Source: Rhodococcus sp. 14-2483-1-2
GTDB taxonomy: Bacteria; Actinomycetota; Actinomycetes; Mycobacteriales; Mycobacteriaceae
DNA: 64,000 nt
Direction: 5' to 3'
Assembly: GCF_002259405.1 (NCBI RefSeq)
Contig: NZ_NPFW01000013.1
Span: 418,704 to 482,703 of the forward strand
Shown in pieces: positions 10,191-19,089 of this stretch. The notes beneath the pieces were generated by a model, which saw only the letters and a program-made list of their open reading frames with translations, made no database searches and was not told the origin of the DNA. How positions within the stretch are numbered: the first letter of the stretch is position 1; every line of letters begins with the position of its first letter. The position numbers were made by a program, and so were the translations under genes.

Positions 10191-10221
10191 GACTGGGTCG
10201 ACCGTTTCGGTCGGCCCAGTC
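10191..10221 (+). terminator. Stem-loop terminator after ftsH
   Basis: GACTGGG-T-CGACCG, a TTT loop, then CGGTCG-G-CCCAGTC form a near-perfect 13-bp stem 15 bp after the ftsH stop. It has no strong T tract, as is common in actinobacteria. It separates ftsH from the folate operon. Confidence 0.75.
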
Positions 10222-10325
10222 CGTCGTTCGAACCGTGCTGTAGGTCGGCGCAGCTGCTCTGCGAAGAACAGGTGCAGTTCGGCCCAGCTGTCACATTCGC
10301 GGAGCCCAACCGGAGGTACGTTCTC

Positions 10326-10994
10326 GTGTCAGTCAACCGGACCGACGAGTCGTCGAACGACTCGGCAGAAGTCCCAGCAGCGCAGCAACGGGCAGTGGAA
10401 CAGACAGTGGCCTACGCCACCGGTGCGGTCTTCGACCAGCCTCGCGCCGAGGCCGCCGTACGTGAGCTGTTGATCGCCGTCGGCGAGGATCCCGACCGTC
10501 CAGGTCTGCTCGACACCCCGGCCCGCGTCGCGCGCTCCTACCGCGAAATCTTCGCCGGGCTCTACACCGACCCGGACACGGCGCTGAACACGACGTTCGA
10601 CGAGGGACACCAGGAACTGGTCCTCGTCCGCGACATCCCCATGTTCTCCACGTGCGAGCATCACCTGGTCTCGTTTCACGGCGTCGCACACGTCGGCTAC
10701 ATCCCGGGCAAGAGCGGCAAGGTCACCGGCCTTTCGAAGCTCGCGCGCGTGGTGGACATGTACGCCAAGCGTCCGCAGGTGCAGGAGCGTCTGACCAGCC
10801 AGATCGCCGACGCGTTGATGCGCAAGCTCGACCCGCGCGGTGCAATCGTCGTGATCGAGGCCGAGCACCTGTGCATGGCCATGCGCGGGATTCGCAAGCC
10901 CGGTGCCAGCACCACCACTTCGGCGGTGCGGGGTCTGCTGCAGTCCAGCGCGGCATCGCGTTCGGAAGCTCTGGACCTGATTCTGCGGAAATGA
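10326..10994 (+). CDS. folE: GTP cyclohydrolase I
   Basis: 222 residues. It converts GTP to 7,8-dihydroneopterin triphosphate, the first step of folate synthesis. The zinc/active-site segment [13 protein letters not shown] and the C-terminal block [16 protein letters not shown] are intact. The GTG at 10326 is preferred because GGAGG (10312-10316) stands nine bases upstream; the longer in-frame ATG at 10272 lacks this and adds a non-family extension. It is first in the folE-folP-folB-folK operon. Confidence 0.96.
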   Translation: MSVNRTDESSNDSAEVPAAQQRAVEQTVAYATGAVFDQPRAEAAVRELLIAVGEDPDRPGLLDTPARVARSYREIFAGLYTDPDTALNTTFDEGHQELVLVRDIPMFSTCEHHLVSFHGVAHVGYIPGKSGKVTGLSKLARVVDMYAKRPQVQERLTSQIADALMRKLDPRGAIVVIEAEHLCMAMRGIRKPGASTTTSAVRGLLQSSAASRSEALDLILRK

Positions 10995-11013
10995 CGCGGC
11001 CGGTCGATTCCCG

Positions 11014-11862
11014 ATGAGCCCGGCGCGGAGTATCCCCCCGGCACCCGTCGTCATGGGTGTCCTGAACGTCACTGCCGATTCGTTCTCCGACGGCGGTCGA
11101 TACCTCGATGTCGAGGCCGCCGTCGAACACGGCCTGGCGATGCATCGTCGCGGAGTCGACATCGTCGATGTCGGTGGTGAGTCGACGCGTCCCGGCGCAG
11201 ACCGGATCGATCCGACCCTCGAAGCGCAGCGCGTCGTGCCGGTCATCGCCGCGCTGGCCGCAGCAGGGGTGGCCACCAGCGTCGACACGATGCGCGCCTC
11301 GGTCGCCGAGGCCGCGATCGACGCCGGGGTCTCGATCGTCAACGACGTCTCGGGCGGTCGGGCGGATCCGAACATGGCCGGGGTGGTTGCGGCCGGCGGA
11401 TTGCCGTGGATCCTGATGCATTGGCGAGCCGCCGGATCCGAATACCGGCACGCAGGTCCGGCCGATCGATACGACGACGTGGTCGCCGACGTTCGCAGCG
11501 AGCTGCTCGAACAGGTCGATCACGCAGTGGCGGCGGGAGTGGACCCGGCGATGCTCGTGCTCGACCCCGGCCTCGGATTCGCCAAGAACGCCGATCACAA
11601 CTGGCAACTGCTGCGTGGCCTTCCCGACCTGGTGTCGGCCGGATTCCCCGTTCTCGTCGGTGCTTCCCGTAAGCGCTTCCTCGGGTCGCTGTTGGCGGAC
11701 GCCGACGGTTCTCCGCGGCCACCGGACGGACGTGAGGTCGCCACGGCGGTGGTGTCGGCCCTCGCCGTCGCCGGGGGAGCGTGGGGTGTGCGTGTGCACG
11801 ACGCCCGCGCATCACTCGACGCGGTTGCCGTCGTACGGGCATGGCAGGGTGATCGAGCATGA
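11014..11862 (+). CDS. folP: Dihydropteroate synthase
   Basis: 282 residues forming a TIM barrel. It condenses dihydropterin pyrophosphate with p-aminobenzoate and is the sulfonamide target. Both family signatures are present: [15 protein letters not shown] near the N-terminus and [11 protein letters not shown] around residues 51-61. SRKRFLG near the C-terminus binds the pterin and diphosphate. It starts 19 bp after folE and overlaps folB by ATGA. By position it is the functional FolP1 type. Confidence 0.96.
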   Translation: MSPARSIPPAPVVMGVLNVTADSFSDGGRYLDVEAAVEHGLAMHRRGVDIVDVGGESTRPGADRIDPTLEAQRVVPVIAALAAAGVATSVDTMRASVAEAAIDAGVSIVNDVSGGRADPNMAGVVAAGGLPWILMHWRAAGSEYRHAGPADRYDDVVADVRSELLEQVDHAVAAGVDPAMLVLDPGLGFAKNADHNWQLLRGLPDLVSAGFPVLVGASRKRFLGSLLADADGSPRPPDGREVATAVVSALAVAGGAWGVRVHDARASLDAVAVVRAWQGDRA

Positions 11863-12263
11863 GCGAGATCAGCAGCCACGTCGGCGCAGGGACGCGTCGC
11901 GGCGACCGCCTCGAGCTGCGTGGCCTGACGGTGCGCGGCAATCACGGGGTTTTCGACTTCGAGAAGCGAGACGGGCAGGACTTCGTCGTCGACATCACCG
12001 TGTGGATGGACCTGCGTCCCGCGGCCGAGACCGACGACCTGACCCGAACGCTGCACTACGGAGAACTGGCCGAGCACGCTGCCGCCGTCGTCGCGGGACC
12101 GTCCAGGGATCTGATCGAGACGGTCTCGGCCGAGATCGCCGAGGTCGTGTTGGCGTACGACTCGCGCGTCGAGGCGGTGGAAGTGGTGCTGCACAAGCCG
12201 TCGGCCCCCATTCCGCTGACGTTCGGGGACGTTGCCGTGGTGGCGTACCGGGAGCGGCCGTGA
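11859..12263 (+). CDS. folB: Dihydroneopterin aldolase
   Basis: 134 residues. It splits dihydroneopterin to hydroxymethyl-dihydropterin and glycolaldehyde. The N-terminal [21 protein letters not shown] contains the conserved GxHGV-x(3)-E active-site pattern, and the C-terminal [13 protein letters not shown] carries the conserved lysine. It is coupled to folP (ATGA) and folK (GTGA). Confidence 0.95.
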   Translation: MSEISSHVGAGTRRGDRLELRGLTVRGNHGVFDFEKRDGQDFVVDITVWMDLRPAAETDDLTRTLHYGELAEHAAAVVAGPSRDLIETVSAEIAEVVLAYDSRVEAVEVVLHKPSAPIPLTFGDVAVVAYRERP

Positions 12264-12769
12264 CCCGTGCGGTGCTGTCCATCGGCAGCAACATCGGTGA
12301 TTCGCTCGCCCACTTACGCTCTGTCACAGCCGAATTGGGTTCGCGGCTGGTTGTCTGCTCGCCGGTGTACCGCTCCGCACCCTGGGGTGGCGTCGAGCAG
12401 CAGGACTTCCTCAATGCCGTGGTGGTGGCCGAGGACGACGGTTTCGACGCCTGGGATTGGTTGAGCTTCGGTCAGCGCCTCGAAGAGGCGGCCGATCGCG
12501 TCCGAGTGCAGCGGTGGGGGCCGCGGAGCCTCGACGTCGACGTGATCGTGTGCGAAGACGTGATCAGCGACGACCCTCGTTTGATCCTTCCGCACCCGCG
12601 CGCACACGAACGAGCGTTCGTCCTGCTGCCCTGGCTGGACGTCGAACCGGACGCCACCCTGCGCGTCGGCGGCGACGACGTGCCGGTGTCCGAGTTGCTC
12701 GCGCGATCGAGTGCGGAGGAGCGGGCCGGAGTCGTACGTCTCGACGGCAGCGGTGATCGCCTGTGGTGA
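12260..12769 (+). CDS. folK: 2-amino-4-hydroxy-6-hydroxymethyldihydropteridine diphosphokinase (HPPK)
   Basis: 169 residues from GTG 12260, overlapping the folB stop. It transfers pyrophosphate from ATP to hydroxymethyl-dihydropterin. The opening [15 protein letters not shown], the [18 protein letters not shown] block and the [12 protein letters not shown] signature with catalytic aspartates are all intact, as is [15 protein letters not shown]. It precedes FolP in the pathway and belongs to the folate operon. Confidence 0.95.
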   Translation: MTRAVLSIGSNIGDSLAHLRSVTAELGSRLVVCSPVYRSAPWGGVEQQDFLNAVVVAEDDGFDAWDWLSFGQRLEEAADRVRVQRWGPRSLDVDVIVCEDVISDDPRLILPHPRAHERAFVLLPWLDVEPDATLRVGGDDVPVSELLARSSAEERAGVVRLDGSGDRLW

Positions 12770-13236
12770 CCAATCCCACCAAGGTCTGGGATGTCCTGGG
12801 TCTTTTCCTGGTCGCCTCGATCGGCACGTGGCTGCTGGTTCGGGTCTTCTACGGCTCCTTGCCGCCGATTCCGGTGTACGCCGGCGCATCGTTGTATCTG
12901 GTCGCGGTGGTGCAGGTGGTCACTGCGGTGATCGTTCGCAACCGCATCGCCGAGCATCGGGTGGGCGGCGGTCTGCACGATCTGCATCCGTTGACGGTGT
13001 TCAGGGCGCTGGTGCTGGCGAAGGCATCGATGCTGGTGGGAACAGCTGTCGTCGGGGTGTGCGTCGGATTTCTGGTGTACGTGATGCCGCGTGCGGCGAC
13101 GGTGCGGGCAGCGTCGTCGGATCGGGTCGGAGCCGTCGTTGCGCTCGTGGCCGGACTGGCCGTCGTCGCCGCCGCGGTGTGGCTCGAGCAGTGCTGCCGG
13201 ACCCCGAAAGACAATGACGACGAGCGTTCTCGGTAA
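12766..13236 (+). CDS. DUF3180 membrane protein
   Basis: 156 residues (157 if GTG 12763 is used) with four hydrophobic segments at about 10-28, 40-60, 84-108 and 122-142 and a charged C-terminus. It matches the small membrane protein that follows folK in mycobacteria (Rv3605c, DUF3180). It overlaps the folK stop (GTGA), so it is co-translated with the folate genes. No catalytic motif is visible and its function is unknown. Confidence 0.8.
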   Translation: MTNPTKVWDVLGLFLVASIGTWLLVRVFYGSLPPIPVYAGASLYLVAVVQVVTAVIVRNRIAEHRVGGGLHDLHPLTVFRALVLAKASMLVGTAVVGVCVGFLVYVMPRAATVRAASSDRVGAVVALVAGLAVVAAAVWLEQCCRTPKDNDDERSR

Positions 13237-13326
13237 CGCCCGAAACATTTGATTGTTACCTCGGTTGTGTAAGTGATCGGTCGAGGATGACTATTTGCGA
13301 ACGATTTGCCGGTTACCCTTGTGAAC

Positions 13327-14682
13327 ATGACAGATCAGACTCGCGCAAAGAAGGGGCGCCGTAAGAGGCGTAGTGCGAGCCAGCTGTTCCTCGCGGCGCT
13401 CGTCGTGTTCGGCATCATCGCCAGTGTGTTGTTGCTCTTCACCGAGAGCGTGCAGTGGATGAGGGTCGGTGTTCTCTCGGCGCTGTGGGCTGCGGTGATC
13501 GGTGCATTCGCGATGACCAAGTACCGGCGTGAGGCGGCCGCCGATCAGACCAAGGCCAAGGACCTGCAGACGGTCTACGAGCTGCAGTTGGCTCGGGAGA
13601 TCTCGGCGCGACGTGAGTACGAGATGAGCGTCGAAGCTCGGGTTCGCGGCGAATCGCAGCTCGAGATCGACGAGGTCGCAGCGCTACGCAACGAACTCGC
13701 CGCCCTCCGCCAGAACCTGCAGGTGCTCTTCGACGGCAATCTGCCCACCGAACGCGTCGCACTGCGGGCCGAGGCGATGAGGATGCAAGAGCTCGGCGGA
13801 CGCGGATACGACAGCTACCAACCTGCGCCGTCGGGCCTGTACGTCCCCGGTCGCGGGAACGGCAACGGTTCGATGGCACCGGGAACCGGCCTCAACGGCG
13901 TCGGCACTCCGTACGACGAGCCGGTCACGGCGGAGACGTCGGTGGTGTACCCCGAGGATCCGGACGAGATGCCGCAGGCCACGGCTTCGGCAGCGCCGCC
14001 GGCGGCTGCCGAGTCGGCTCAGGATCCGTACGACGAGGATTCGTTCGAGCAGACGAGTTACGACACCGACGCCTCCGACTCAGCCGAGGAATCGTTCGAG
14101 CGGCCTGCAGCGCAGGCACGTCCCTACGGCGCTCCGAGACCGGCGGGACGCGTCACGCCGCCCAGCTCGCCTTTCACCGCATACGACTTCGAGCAGACGC
14201 GTCGACCTGCTGCAGAACCGGAACCTGCGGCGGAGTTCGAGCCGCAGGCCACCACCGAGACCTACGAGACCGGGCAGGCGGAGGCCGATTCGGTCGGTTC
14301 GTATCCCACGGAGTCGTTTTCGGCCGAGTCGTTTTCGGCGGAGTCTGCCTCGGAGCCGGCCGAGCAGTACGCAACCGAGCCCGAACACGGATCGGACGCG
14401 GTCCCGAACGGCGACGCCCTCTCGGAGTCTCGCGCCTCGTTGCGTGAGTCGGCCGACGCGTTCTTCGCGGCCGATCACGACTACGAGACATCGGCCGAGG
14501 ACACGTCCGTCTCGCCCCGGCGGGGTCGCAGGCGCGCGGAGTCGAGTGACGAGGATGCCACGGGAGCGCACTCCAACGGCCGATCCGTCGCAGAGATCAT
14601 GGCCGGTCTGCAGGGTGGTGACTCGTCCGACGTGACCACAACGGATCCGGGGACGCGTCGCCGCCGCCGTCGCGCAGACTGA
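13327..14682 (+). CDS. DUF6779-type membrane protein with a disordered acidic tail
   Basis: 451 residues from ATG 13327; a GTG two codons upstream and a TTG at 13306 are alternatives. A basic N-terminus (KKGRRKRR) leads into two adjacent membrane helices (about residues 20-65), then a charged helical stretch rich in Glu, Arg and Ala that may form a coiled coil (about 72-140). The rest is low-complexity, with an exact tandem SFSAE repeat and a basic end RRRRRRAD. It corresponds in type and place to Rv3604c. No enzyme motif is visible; a link to the cell envelope is only a guess. Confidence 0.75.
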   Translation: MTDQTRAKKGRRKRRSASQLFLAALVVFGIIASVLLLFTESVQWMRVGVLSALWAAVIGAFAMTKYRREAAADQTKAKDLQTVYELQLAREISARREYEMSVEARVRGESQLEIDEVAALRNELAALRQNLQVLFDGNLPTERVALRAEAMRMQELGGRGYDSYQPAPSGLYVPGRGNGNGSMAPGTGLNGVGTPYDEPVTAETSVVYPEDPDEMPQATASAAPPAAAESAQDPYDEDSFEQTSYDTDASDSAEESFERPAAQARPYGAPRPAGRVTPPSSPFTAYDFEQTRRPAAEPEPAAEFEPQATTETYETGQAEADSVGSYPTESFSAESFSAESASEPAEQYATEPEHGSDAVPNGDALSESRASLRESADAFFAADHDYETSAEDTSVSPRRGRRRAESSDEDATGAHSNGRSVAEIMAGLQGGDSSDVTTTDPGTRRRRRRAD

Positions 14683-14796
14683 GAACCAGATCACACTGCT
14701 CTTCCATGGCCCGCGAGGGCTCACTGTCGCTATTGTTCCCTGCAGGACGTCTGGTACCCGCCACGCGGGACTGGAACGAACGAGAGGAAATTTTCG

Positions 14797-15708
14797 GTGA
14801 CCTTTTCTGGCACCGGTGGTCTGTCTCCGGCTCGCTTGACGGTTGGTGTCGTCTCGGCGGGACGGGTCGGTACCGCATTCGGTGAGGCGCTCGAACGCGT
14901 CGGGCATGTTGTCGTCGGTGCCGCCGCGGTGTCCGATGCGTCTCTCGCGCGGGTGCGTGAGCGGCTTCCCGAGTCCCAAGTTCTGCCCGTGGACGAGGTT
15001 GCTCGTCGCGCGGAACTGCTCGTTCTGGCCGTACCGGACAGCGAGTTGGCGTCGATCGTCGCGGGCCTGGCGTCCACAGGGGCGGTTGCACCGGGAAAGT
15101 TGGTGGTGCACACCTCCGGAGCGAACGGGATCTCGGTGCTCGAGCCTCTGGCTGCTCTCGGTGCCGTGCCCTTGGCCATCCACCCGGCCATGACGTTCAG
15201 CGGCGGAGCCGAGGACACCGACCGGATGACGGCCGCGTGCTTCGGCATCACTGCAGGCGACGAGATCGGCTACGCAGTGGCGCAGGCTCTCGTGCTCGAG
15301 ATCGGCGGCGAGCCGGTGCACGTCCCCGAGAACAACCGGGCGCTCTACCACGCCGCGCTCGCGCACGGCAGCAATCACCTCGTTACACTGGTGGTCGACG
15401 CCGTCGAAGCGCTCCGAGTTGCGTTGACCGGACCGGGTTTTCCCGGTTCGGATTCCGAACGCGGTGTGCCCGAGCGTGTTCTGGCCCCGCTGCTCGAAGC
15501 TGCGCTGGACAATGCGCTGCGCAACGGCCAGTCGGCCCTCACCGGGCCGGTGGCCCGCGGCGACACCGCTGCAGTCGGCAAGCATCTCGACGTGCTCGAG
15601 TCCGTGGATTCGCGGATCGCAGCCGGATACCGCGCGCTGTCGTTGCGATCGGCACAGCGCATCGGTGCCAAGGCAGACCTGATCGAACTTCTGGAAGGGA
15701 ATCGATGA
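14797..15708 (+). CDS. Rossmann-like/DUF2520 oxidoreductase, candidate ketopantoate reductase (PanG-like)
   Basis: 303 residues. An N-terminal NAD(P)-binding Rossmann fold ([19 protein letters not shown]) is followed by a DUF2520 helical domain with [11 protein letters not shown] and [14 protein letters not shown]. The architecture resembles 6-phosphogluconate-dehydrogenase-like reductases and matches Rv3603c by position. It overlaps panC by ATGA and lies in the panC-panD-coaX operon. PanG ketopantoate reductases in other bacteria share the Rossmann-DUF2520 layout as I recall it, so NADPH-dependent reduction of ketopantoate is a reasonable inference, not proven. The GTG start has a GAGAGGA site. 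Confidence 0.7.
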   Translation: MTFSGTGGLSPARLTVGVVSAGRVGTAFGEALERVGHVVVGAAAVSDASLARVRERLPESQVLPVDEVARRAELLVLAVPDSELASIVAGLASTGAVAPGKLVVHTSGANGISVLEPLAALGAVPLAIHPAMTFSGGAEDTDRMTAACFGITAGDEIGYAVAQALVLEIGGEPVHVPENNRALYHAALAHGSNHLVTLVVDAVEALRVALTGPGFPGSDSERGVPERVLAPLLEAALDNALRNGQSALTGPVARGDTAAVGKHLDVLESVDSRIAAGYRALSLRSAQRIGAKADLIELLEGNR

Positions 15709-16649
15709 CCCTCGCGGGCAGCTACACCAAGGGGCAGTTGACGGTTCACCACGATCCTGCGGTGATCACGTCGGTGTCGAAAGCACTGCGGGGCGTCGGG
15801 AAGCAGGTCGCTCTCGTCCCGACCATGGGTGCCCTGCACGCCGGGCACCTGCAGCTGGTGCGGCAGGCCAAGCTCACCGGGGCAGTGGTGATCGTGTCGA
15901 TCTTCGTCAACCCCCTGCAGTTCGGTGTGGGCGAGGACCTCGATGCCTACCCGCGGACTCTCGACGCCGATGTGGCACTGCTGCGTGAGGAGGGCGTCGA
16001 ACTGGTCTTCGCGCCGTCGGTGTCGGACATGTATCCGTCGGGTCCGCGCACCACCGTCAATCCCGGTCCGCTCGGCGCAGAACTCGAAGGTGCAAGCAGG
16101 CCTACACATTTCGCAGGAATGCTCACCGTCGTGGCCAAACTGCTGCAGATCGCTGCACCGCATCGTGCCTATTTCGGCGAGAAGGACTACCAGCAACTGA
16201 CGTTGATCCGGCAGATGGTGCGCGATCTGAACTTCGACGTCGCCGTCATCGGGGTTCCGACGGTTCGCGAGCAGGACGGACTCGCCTTGTCCTCGCGTAA
16301 CCGGTATCTCGATGCCGAGCAGCGCGATGCTGCGATGGCGCTGTCGGCCGCACTGGTCGCCGGGGCACACGCCGCGGCAGGCGGCAGCGAGGCCATCATC
16401 GCCACTGCGCGTGCCGTGCTGGACGAGGCACCGCTGGTGCAGGTCGACTACCTGGAGGTACGCGACCCGCATCTCGGACCCGCTCCCGAACGTGGCGACG
16501 GCAGACTGCTCGTGGCAGCCAAGGTGGGCACCACGAGATTGATCGACAACGTCGGTGTCGCCGTCGGCACCGGTTTCCTCGAGGCAGGAGTGGAGCCTGC
16601 GGAACGACCAGAAGAAATTGGCCCGGACGATCCCACAAGTGGAGAGTGA
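15705..16649 (+). CDS. panC: Pantothenate synthetase (pantoate-beta-alanine ligase)
   Basis: 314 residues. It joins pantoate and beta-alanine using ATP. The HIGH-like motif is HAGH in [23 protein letters not shown] and [10 protein letters not shown] are the conserved ATP and pantoate-site blocks, and the lysine pair is intact. The ATG overlaps the upstream stop and follows GGAAGGGA. The last 20 or so residues (GVEPAERP onward) are encoded by short repeat B and lie beyond the family core, so the C-terminus appears to have been extended by the repeat. Confidence 0.95.
   Translation: MTLAGSYTKGQLTVHHDPAVITSVSKALRGVGKQVALVPTMGALHAGHLQLVRQAKLTGAVVIVSIFVNPLQFGVGEDLDAYPRTLDADVALLREEGVELVFAPSVSDMYPSGPRTTVNPGPLGAELEGASRPTHFAGMLTVVAKLLQIAAPHRAYFGEKDYQQLTLIRQMVRDLNFDVAVIGVPTVREQDGLALSSRNRYLDAEQRDAAMALSAALVAGAHAAAGGSEAIIATARAVLDEAPLVQVDYLEVRDPHLGPAPERGDGRLLVAAKVGTTRLIDNVGVAVGTGFLEAGVEPAERPEEIGPDDPTSGE
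16584..16609 (+). repeat. Short interspersed repeat B, copy 2 (inside panC 3' end)
   Basis: GCAGGAGTGGAGCCTGCGGA followed by ACGACC, identical over 22 bases to the copy at 5434-5455 and, apart from one inserted A, to the tandem copies at 24994-25059. It is translated as AGVEPAERP near the end of PanC. Confidence 0.8.
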
Positions 16650-16653
16650 CACG

Positions 16654-17085
16654 ATGTTTCGTACCATGATGAAGTCCAAGATCCATCGCGCCACCGTGAC
16701 GCACGCAGACCTGCACTACGTGGGCTCGGTGACTGTCGATCAGGATCTGATGGAGGCGGCCGATCTGCTCGAAGGCGAGCAGGTCACCATCGTCGACATC
16801 GACAACGGCGCTCGACTCGAAACGTACGTGATCACCGGTGAGCGCGGCAGCGGTGTCATCGGAATCAACGGAGCTGCAGCGCATCTGGTGAACCCGGGCG
16901 ACCTGGTCATCCTGATCGCCTACGGGGTGATGAACGAGCAGGAGGTTGCCGACTACGCGCCGCGGGTGGTGTTCGTCGACGAGAAGAACCGTCCGGTCGA
17001 GTTGGGCAGCGACCCGGCTCATGCGCCTGCGGGCTCGGGTCTGATCACGCCGCGCGATCTGCGGGCCGATTCCGTGCTGGTCTGA
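16654..17085 (+). CDS. panD: Aspartate 1-decarboxylase (pyruvoyl-dependent)
   Basis: 143 residues. It makes beta-alanine from aspartate for PanC. The self-cleavage site is Gly24-Ser25 in [10 protein letters not shown]; Ser25 becomes the pyruvoyl cofactor of the alpha chain. The conserved [18 protein letters not shown] block follows. ATG 16654 follows GGAGAGTG. The gene sits between panC and coaX, giving beta-alanine supply, pantothenate synthesis and pantothenate phosphorylation in one operon. Confidence 0.96.
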   Translation: MFRTMMKSKIHRATVTHADLHYVGSVTVDQDLMEAADLLEGEQVTIVDIDNGARLETYVITGERGSGVIGINGAAAHLVNPGDLVILIAYGVMNEQEVADYAPRVVFVDEKNRPVELGSDPAHAPAGSGLITPRDLRADSVLV

Positions 17086-17089
17086 TTCG

Positions 17090-17890
17090 ATGCTCCTCGC
17101 GATCGATGTGCGCAACACCAGCACCGTGGTCGGTCTGTTCACCGGCACCGGTGATCACTCGAAACTGCTGCGCGATTGGCGAATTCGGACGGACCCGCAT
17201 GTGACGGCCGACGAGTTGGCTCTGATGTTGCGCGGTCTGCTGGGTGAGGACGCCGAACGGATCACCGGAGTCACTGCGCTGTCGACCGTGCCGTCCGTGC
17301 TGCGGGAGATGCGGACGATGCTCGCGCGCTACTGGGATCACGTGGTGCACGTGATGGTCGAACCCGGTGTGCGCACCGGAGTGCCGCTGCTGGTCGACAA
17401 TCCCAAAGAGGTCGGAGCCGACCGTATCGTCAATACCCTTGCCGCACACGACCTGTACGGCTCGGCGTGCATCGTGGTCGACTTCGGAACCACCACCTGC
17501 GTCGACGTCGTCTCGGCCAAGGGCGAATTCCTCGGCGGCGCCATCGCCCCAGGACTAGAGATGTCGGCGTCGGCCATGTCGACCCGCACTGCCACGCTGC
17601 GCGAGGTGGAGATGATCCGGCCTCGTTCGGTGTTGGGCAAGAACACTGTCGAATGCATCCAGTCGGGCACCATCTTCGGTTTCGCCGGTCTGGTGGACGG
17701 CCTGGTCGGGCGAATTCGACGGGAGGTTCCCGAGGTGACCGGAACGGATGTCGCCATCATCGGGACCGGCGACATCGCCGCGCTGATCCTGCCGGAATCG
17801 ACGACCATCGAGCACCACGAACCGGATCTGACGCTCGAGGGTCTGCGTCTGGTCTACGAACGCAACATGGCAAAGCGGCGTCCGCGCTGA
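17090..17890 (+). CDS. coaX: Type III pantothenate kinase
   Basis: 266 residues of the ASKHA fold. It phosphorylates pantothenate as the first step to CoA and is insensitive to CoA feedback. The N-terminal [16 protein letters not shown] holds the phosphate-binding aspartate, [11 protein letters not shown] is the second phosphate motif, and [11 protein letters not shown] the third. It starts four bases after panD and ends the operon. Equivalent to Rv3600c. Confidence 0.94.
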   Translation: MLLAIDVRNTSTVVGLFTGTGDHSKLLRDWRIRTDPHVTADELALMLRGLLGEDAERITGVTALSTVPSVLREMRTMLARYWDHVVHVMVEPGVRTGVPLLVDNPKEVGADRIVNTLAAHDLYGSACIVVDFGTTTCVDVVSAKGEFLGGAIAPGLEMSASAMSTRTATLREVEMIRPRSVLGKNTVECIQSGTIFGFAGLVDGLVGRIRREVPEVTGTDVAIIGTGDIAALILPESTTIEHHEPDLTLEGLRLVYERNMAKRRPR

Positions 17891-17954
17891 GTGTTTCGGC
17901 GGCGGCCACGCTGAATGTTTCGGTCCAGCGCTGGCGGATCGGGCGTTCGTGTGT

Positions 17955-17960
17955 CAGAAT
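17955..17960 (+). promoter_or_regulatory. -10 element of a leaderless transcript
   Basis: CAGAAT stands seven bases before a GTG codon (17968), the spacing expected when transcription starts on the first base of the start codon. It would drive the tiny Cys-containing ORF and, beyond it, the cysteine dioxygenase-rhodanese pair. No clear -35 is visible. Confidence 0.5.
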
Positions 17961-17967
17961 CGTCGGC

Positions 17968-18009
17968 GTGATGACGTGCATGGCCACCCAGGAGTGTTGT
18001 CGAGGCTGA
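17968..18009 (+). CDS. Cysteine-containing leader peptide (13 codons), putative cysteine-responsive attenuator
   Basis: GTG-ATG start, then a peptide reading VMTCMATQECCRG ending at TGA 18007-18009. Three of 13 codons are Cys, two of them adjacent and close to the stop. It appears leaderless and lies 40 bp before a cysteine dioxygenase gene. In mycobacteria, leaderless polycysteine ORFs upstream of sulfur genes are known to act as cysteine-responsive attenuators. By analogy, ribosome stalling at the Cys pair when Cys is scarce would change expression of the downstream genes. The mechanism here is inferred. Confidence 0.55.
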   Translation: MMTCMATQECCRG

Positions 18010-18049
18010 ACCTTGCCTCGTTCGTAACACACCCCTGGAGTAGAGCTTC

Positions 18050-18619
18050 ATGCTTTCCACACCTGTATTTTCTGCACCCTCCCGCACCCGATTGCCGTCG
18101 CGTTCGGTCTCGACGCTGCCGACTCGGTTGCGTCCACCGGACCTGCTGCGCATCACCGACCAGGGCGCATCCGACGTCCTCGAGGGCCGCTTCGATCACC
18201 TGCTTCCCGACGGTGGCCGCTGGCCGACGGACGAGCGTTGGGCCGTCCGTCTGCATTCCGACGATGACCTCGACGTCTGGTTGATCAGCTGGGTTCCCGA
18301 TCGGTCCACCGAACTTCACGATCACGCGGGGTCGCTCGGTGCGCTGACCGTGCTCAGTGGCTCGCTCCTCGAATATCGTTGGGCTGGAACGGGACTGAGG
18401 CAGCGTCACCTCGACGCCGGTGATCAGGCGTCGTTCCCGCTCGGGTGGGTGCACGACGTGATGCATGATCCGGCGTCGGACACGACGGGTCCCACTCTCA
18501 GCGTGCACGCCTACTCGCCGCCGCTGACGGCGATGTCCTACTACGAAGTGACCGAACGGTCCACGCTGCGTCGTACCCGTAGCGAGCTCACCGACGAACC
18601 CGAGAAGGCCACACTGTGA
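18050..18619 (+). CDS. Cysteine dioxygenase (cupin)
   Basis: 189 residues. A cupin fold with the three-histidine iron site: His90 and His92 in STELHDHAGSLGALTVLSG, and His135 in FPLGWVHDVMHDP. This matches the bacterial type I cysteine dioxygenase family, which oxidises cysteine to cysteine sulfinate with O2. A related thiol dioxygenase substrate such as 3-mercaptopropionate cannot be excluded. ATG 18050 follows GGAG at 18037-18040. Its stop overlaps the next start, pairing it with a rhodanese. The Cys-containing leader upstream fits cysteine as the signal. Confidence 0.82.
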   Translation: MLSTPVFSAPSRTRLPSRSVSTLPTRLRPPDLLRITDQGASDVLEGRFDHLLPDGGRWPTDERWAVRLHSDDDLDVWLISWVPDRSTELHDHAGSLGALTVLSGSLLEYRWAGTGLRQRHLDAGDQASFPLGWVHDVMHDPASDTTGPTLSVHAYSPPLTAMSYYEVTERSTLRRTRSELTDEPEKATL

Positions 18620-19053
18620 CCATCCAGACCATGACCATTGTCGACATGCTCGAATCCGCGCGCGAGACCATCGATCGCATGACCGTGTTCGAACTGCGAG
18701 ACGCCGTCGAGCGAGGTGCCGTCGTCATCGACATCCGCCCCCAGGCGCAGCGAGCAGTGGAGGGAACGCTGCCCGGCGCACTCGCCATCGAACGCAACGT
18801 CCTCGAATGGCGTCTGGACCCCACGAGCGATGCGCGTCTGGCGATCGCCGTCGACCACGACGTGGAGTGGATCGTCATCTGCTCCGAGGGCTACACCTCC
18901 TCGCTCGCCGCCGCGTCGCTGCAACAGCTCGGTTTGCACAAGTCCACCGACCTGGTCGGCGGCTACCAGGCGCTGAAGTCGGCTGGACTGCTCGGGGTAC
19001 TCACGCAGGCCAAGCACTGCGTCCGTGAGGCCGAGGCCGTCGCTGCGCACTGA
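18616..19053 (+). CDS. Rhodanese-like sulfurtransferase
   Basis: 145 residues with a single rhodanese domain. The active-site loop is ICSEGYTSSLAA with the persulfide-forming Cys89, preceded by VVIDIRPQAQR, the usual domain opening. It is translationally coupled to the cysteine dioxygenase (GTGA overlap), so it probably handles sulfane sulfur or sulfite arising from cysteine breakdown. It lies upstream of lysS, which has its own promoter. Confidence 0.85.
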   Translation: MTIQTMTIVDMLESARETIDRMTVFELRDAVERGAVVIDIRPQAQRAVEGTLPGALAIERNVLEWRLDPTSDARLAIAVDHDVEWIVICSEGYTSSLAAASLQQLGLHKSTDLVGGYQALKSAGLLGVLTQAKHCVREAEAVAAH

Positions 19054-19075
19054 TCGTCCTCACTCGCTCGGACTG

Positions 19076-19081
19076 TAAAGT
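19076..19081 (+). promoter_or_regulatory. -10 element of lysS (leaderless)
   Basis: TAAAGT is eight bases before GTG 19090, placing the transcription start at or next to that codon. This favours GTG 19090 over GTG 19084 as the lysS start. Confidence 0.45.
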
Positions 19082-19089
19082 GTGTGCGC

